This document shows positions 60,301-64,000 of a DNA stretch of 64,000 bases, in pieces. Under the pieces are notes generated by a model. The model was not told where the DNA came from. It searched no databases and saw only the letters and a program-made list of their open reading frames with translations. Every line of letters begins with the position of its first letter. Position 1 is the first letter of the stretch. Origin of the DNA: Amoebidium appalachense (taxonomy: Eukaryota > Ichthyosporea); assembly GCA_963693365.1 (NCBI GenBank), contig CAVNZM010000001.1, forward strand, positions 1,178,001-1,242,000. Reading direction: 5' to 3'. Both the position numbers and the translations under genes were made by a program.

Positions 60301-61669
60301 CCTGTATGTGCCCGAAATCCTTCGTGCTGATTTATTAAGAAGTGTGAACGACGGGGGGGCTCATACTGGCATTGAACGAACTTACGAAAGATTATACAAT
60401 TATTATTGGCCACGCATGCACAAAGATATCACTGCTTATGTGAATGCCTGCACTGCACACAGTGCCAAGGCCGTAACGATAACCCACACTTGAGAAGTAG
60501 GCCATTTGAACAGAGATACGAAAATTAAAAAATGTTCTCTCGTGTTTCTGTTGACCTTATGGGTCCGTTCACAGAAACGAAAAATGGTAATACTTTCATT
60601 TGTGTGTTTATGGATATGGCAAGTTGAACGAAGTATTTAATCACTGTGCCCATCCAATATAAGCATGCCGTTAATGTTGCACATGCACTCATGAATGTAA
60701 TTTGCTATATACACGGCCCCCCTCAGTACACTCTTGAGTGTTCAAGGATCAGAATTTCTCAATGAACTAATTGTTGAGGTTTGCCGTATAGCAAATATTG
60801 CACAAGTGAGCACCTCTGCATATCACCCACAAAGCAACGGTTCCAATGAACGGTCTCATAGATTTATTAATAATGCACTCTCAAAGTACGTTAATTATGA
60901 GCACACTAATTGGGACACTCTGTTGCCGGTGGTTACACATGCATACAACACAACAACACACAAAATTTTGCAATGTACACCGTATTATTTTGTGTACGGG
61001 CAAGAAGCAACACAATTCCCTGACGTTGCCCTTCTTAACAGTAACCACCCGGCACTCAAGGACCCAGAGTGGAAGGCATACCGGCGAGAGTTACTAGCCC
61101 GTCTGCCTCTGCTCCGTGCTGTGGTCCAGCAACGTGCCGTACGAGAGCCCCCAGGCCCCTCGGTGGCTCGTGAATTTAAGAAGGGTGCACGGATACGTGT
61201 TCGGAATCAAGCCAAAAATATCGGTGCCTGGGATGTACGGTGGATTACGGGTTACGAAATCGTCAAAAGGGTCGGCCCGGTCACGTACGAGATCCGAAGC
61301 TTAGCAATTATGAAGAAATCTAAGTGGCACGTGGACGATATTCAGCTTGAATTGAGTGAGCAAAATAGAATTCGGCCTCAAGATCTCTCTCACCTCCCGG
61401 ACACGGGCGATAGTCACAATTTCAACAAGGTTCTGCCGGACGAGTGGGTGGTGGAAAAGGTGCTTGACGTAAGAATTCAGAAACGGCGCAAGCAATCCAC
61501 CCCTTACAAGTGGTACCAGATCAAGTGGGCAGGCAAAGATGAATCATTCACCTCTTGGGAGTGTGAGAAAGACTTAGCCTGCCCGGACAAGATCCGAGAG
61601 TTCCACCAACGCAGAGGTGACCTTGCATCGTTCCACAGATACATTGACTCATTGTGTGGAGCATGGTGA
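57385..61669 (+). pseudogene. Ty3/gypsy chromovirus pol, frameshifted
   Basis: Order: aspartic protease (LFDTGASFTVV), RT (FRALNKQIRKSAWPMP; VVYADDLAVG), RNase H (DHKP), HHCC integrase zinc finger, integrase core, and a C-terminal chromodomain (WVVEKVLDVR...YQIKWAGKDESFTSWE). RT before integrase marks Ty3/gypsy, and the chromodomain marks a chromovirus. Frame breaks lie near 58830 (an extra GTAC in RT), 59438 (G run), 59710 and 60445, with stops in the integrase core (for example about 60625). The last frame, 60734-61669, is open for 311 codons. Not functional. A CTG run (about 57861-57888) codes an Ala tract between protease and RT. Confidence 0.9.
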
Positions 61670-61709
61670 CGTATGTCGAGGACGACATACTTCTTTTTAC
61701 GGTGGGGCG

Positions 61710-62296
61710 TGTGGTATATTATACCGGATATCTAGTATGGATGTACCCAGGTTGAGATATACGCGCACGTGTACATGTATATATACCACTGTGTTTGATC
61801 TGAGGTAGGCCAGTATGCATGTCCCCCCCCAGTCTTGTGCACATGAGCATGGATTTAGACATATGTGCACGTGCAGCTTGCAGAATTATTCATGGGAAAA
61901 CAGATATAATAGTCACATGGGACCGACACGTAGTAGAGGAACCACGAGCGTTTATGTCATCGTTTTATCATGGGGAAATATGCAAGTAGCCGTGAGGTAT
62001 GACTGTGGAATGCATCGCTAGTCAAGTACTGTCACCTGATTGGCTCACTTAGTTTATTGGAACCGTGATGCCATGGGACAGAACCGTGAACCGTATGTGA
62101 TTGGCTCTCGTAGCCAAAAGGACATACCGATGCGCATGTCTGAGCCGCTGTGCGAGCTCCGATATAAGGGCATGTCGGGGGCTTCAGAGCTCACTCAGTG
62201 TGCTCGGCTTACTAGGTGTAAGTAGGACTAGCACGTAACTAAGCAAAGCGTGGTCTAGTCAACCCCGTTCATTTATAAACATATTGTTTGTCACAG
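61710..62296 (+). repeat. Probable 3' LTR of the gypsy element
   Basis: GGTGGGGCG (61701-61709) is a polypurine tract directly before TGTGGTATATTATACC. A GATATAAGGGC box near 62160 fits a promoter. The end near TTTGTCACA (62296) is a guess, as no second LTR is present to compare. Confidence 0.5.
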
Positions 62297-63898
62297 ACAC
62301 ACGATCATATTATACAACACCCGCACGCGCATGCATAAGCATATGGTTGCACTTGGCAGAAGGCATCATCGAACACGTACTGAGTCATACTCGGCCCACT
62401 GCGGATACGTACGCCACGGTGCGCGTTAAATCAGTGGTGCTCGCGATGCATATGCATGGCCCAGAAATACTGAGCATAGCTGCAAGCTTGCCAAGAAGTA
62501 GATATTAGTCTATTGTTATGTGTAATGTATGGTGCACATAATTAACAGGGGGGGGGACCGGTGCGGCCTTGGTCACAGCAACCGAATGACCGTCAAAACA
62601 AAACTTATTTGAGAAAACGAATTTCGTCTGCAACTTCGAGTTCAAACCCCTATATACGCATAATCCCGTCGGGTAATTTTCATGGGTACACTCCTGCATT
62701 CCAATAATGACTCCCCGACTTTACACTACCAATGATTTGTTGACGAAGCACAACACAAGCGTACCAATCAAACGCTTTGCATAGCGATAAACCAATAATC
62801 TTCTTTCGGCATCTTTATGCTGAATAGGGGCCAACTAGAATGCCGTGCAACTTAGCGATTGGATTGGCGAAAATTGTTAATAAGCGTATGCGCGAGGCCC
62901 CTGGAATGTTGGAGCACTTTCAATCTGTTCTATGTTTCCAACATACACTGTGGTGCAACATAAATAATAATAAGTCGTCATTTAGCTTATTATAAACTGC
63001 TTTCTGGGTAATAAAAAGCTTTTCTTGCACCGAGTGTGCCCAAGTTTCCAGTCTCGCCAGGGTCCATATATGATGCTTTCGATAACTCATCATTTCGATT
63101 TGACACCACTGATGCCGCAGCGTCCGCAGCATGTGCGTATAAGTAATCATGCAGATATATTAAAAAGTTACTTATAATGTTAGTGACCATATACACAACT
63201 AAGGCTGTCAGATTTCATATTGATAAGCTAGGTCTCCGGGGTCACTATTCTTTCCAAGCCAGCAACAGGGTAGTACGCTATAGTTAACAACACACGAATG
63301 CAAGGCTTCTAGTAAGCCGCAAACATAAATGTACAGTAACAAAGTTTCCACTACAGTAGTACCCAACGTACGGAGCGGATTATTGCCATTTTCCTGTTTT
63401 TCATGTTCATGCGGTACGCTTGGACGTTTCCGTATCACCATAAAAAAAAATATTACCAGAACACTACGGGGTTCGCAGCATATGTAAGGCCTACACTGTC
63501 CTGGAAATAGATCTAGAGGCAGAATGTTTCGTGTGCAAGTTTGTGAGTATGGTGGCTTTTGAAATTAGCCATCGGGTAACGGAGCTTCCGGATAGAACCG
63601 GTCTACATGAGCACCAGAAACGCTGCCAGGTAAGCCGCAAAAATGCTTCTTCTCCAGATCCCTACCGATCGCCCTTTTTTCATGAATTTGTTCTTTCGTT
63701 ATCTGTGGTGATCCTCTCGCAGATGACAGTTGTGAGCTCTGATCTCCCGGCAGGCTTAACTTTCCCTACCCCTTTACTCCCACTGTTCTCATTCCACAGA
63801 ATCGTTGAGGCGAATAAGAACTGCTTTTTTCTTTTGAGTTGCATACACACAAGCTTTCAAAACTGGTGTGTGGTAGGACACATCCGTGTGTGTAGTTG

Positions 63899-63967
<69 letters not shown>

Positions 63968-64000
63968 CGCGCATGCGTGGATGCGTGTTCTTTTGTGTGT
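62297..64000. other. Right-hand region, no gene seen
   Basis: Ordinary composition with no convincing frame on either strand. The only clear feature is a TG array followed by GC alternation (63899-63973). A small G run is at 62549-62556. Confidence 0.6.

Overview
The window is eukaryotic nuclear DNA with one block that looks mitochondrial. Genes have GT-AG introns. The sequence is crowded with Ty1/copia, Ty3/gypsy, non-LTR and DNA-transposon remains, and with very long simple-sequence tracts (poly-G/C, TG, GA, GGGA). A gap of exactly 500 N (32062-32561) shows that this is a scaffold, so the joins on either side need checking. The mitochondrial-type block uses TGA for tryptophan, keeps rps4, has inverted terminal repeats and subterminal repeats, and carries duplicated gene fragments. 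Amoebidium (an ichthyosporean relative of animals) is known to have many small linear mitochondrial chromosomes with shared terminal repeats. My best guess is therefore a unicellular opisthokont of the ichthyosporean kind (inference, about 50%).

Layout. 1-3268: the tip of a copia LTR, then a non-coding LTR element (truncated LTR, PBS, internal region, PPT, full 480-bp LTR). 3271-8105: an open copia pol and its 3' LTR (family A, 935 bp). 8106-9607: inverted family A gag, PBS and partial LTR. 9608-12741: copia family C pol fragment, LTR, frameshifted gag and partial LTR. 12742-16370: simple-sequence desert. 16877-19516: non-LTR reverse transcriptase. 19630-20828: two small inverted-repeat elements. 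21036-26090: the one ordinary host-type gene, a six-exon Golgi-type PC-esterase. 28130-32061: LTR graveyard (families E, A, C, partly head to head), then the gap. 32562-39326: mitochondrial-type segment. 39713-47595: a five-exon gene fusing a DDE transposase, an OTU protease, a Cys-rich CxC module and a SANT-like C-terminus. A copia-type miniature element sits in its third intron, and a family A copia has cut its last exon. 49202-52156: 183-bp satellite and a 993-bp duplication. 52080-55310: TG/GGGA/poly-G desert. 55730-56690: a field of TTGGCAAT motifs. 56720-62296: a decayed Ty3/gypsy chromovirus with 3' LTR. The remainder shows no gene.

How parts relate. Copia families A and C share a primer-binding region resembling the anticodon arm of initiator tRNA-Met, and the miniature element matches that arm exactly over 15 nt; this is the half-tRNA priming known from Drosophila copia. 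Two LTR A copies at opposite ends of the window are both 935 bp and look nearly identical, so family A has moved recently. The PC-esterase and the transposase-OTU fusion are the only multi-exon genes; their exon phases agree at every predicted junction.
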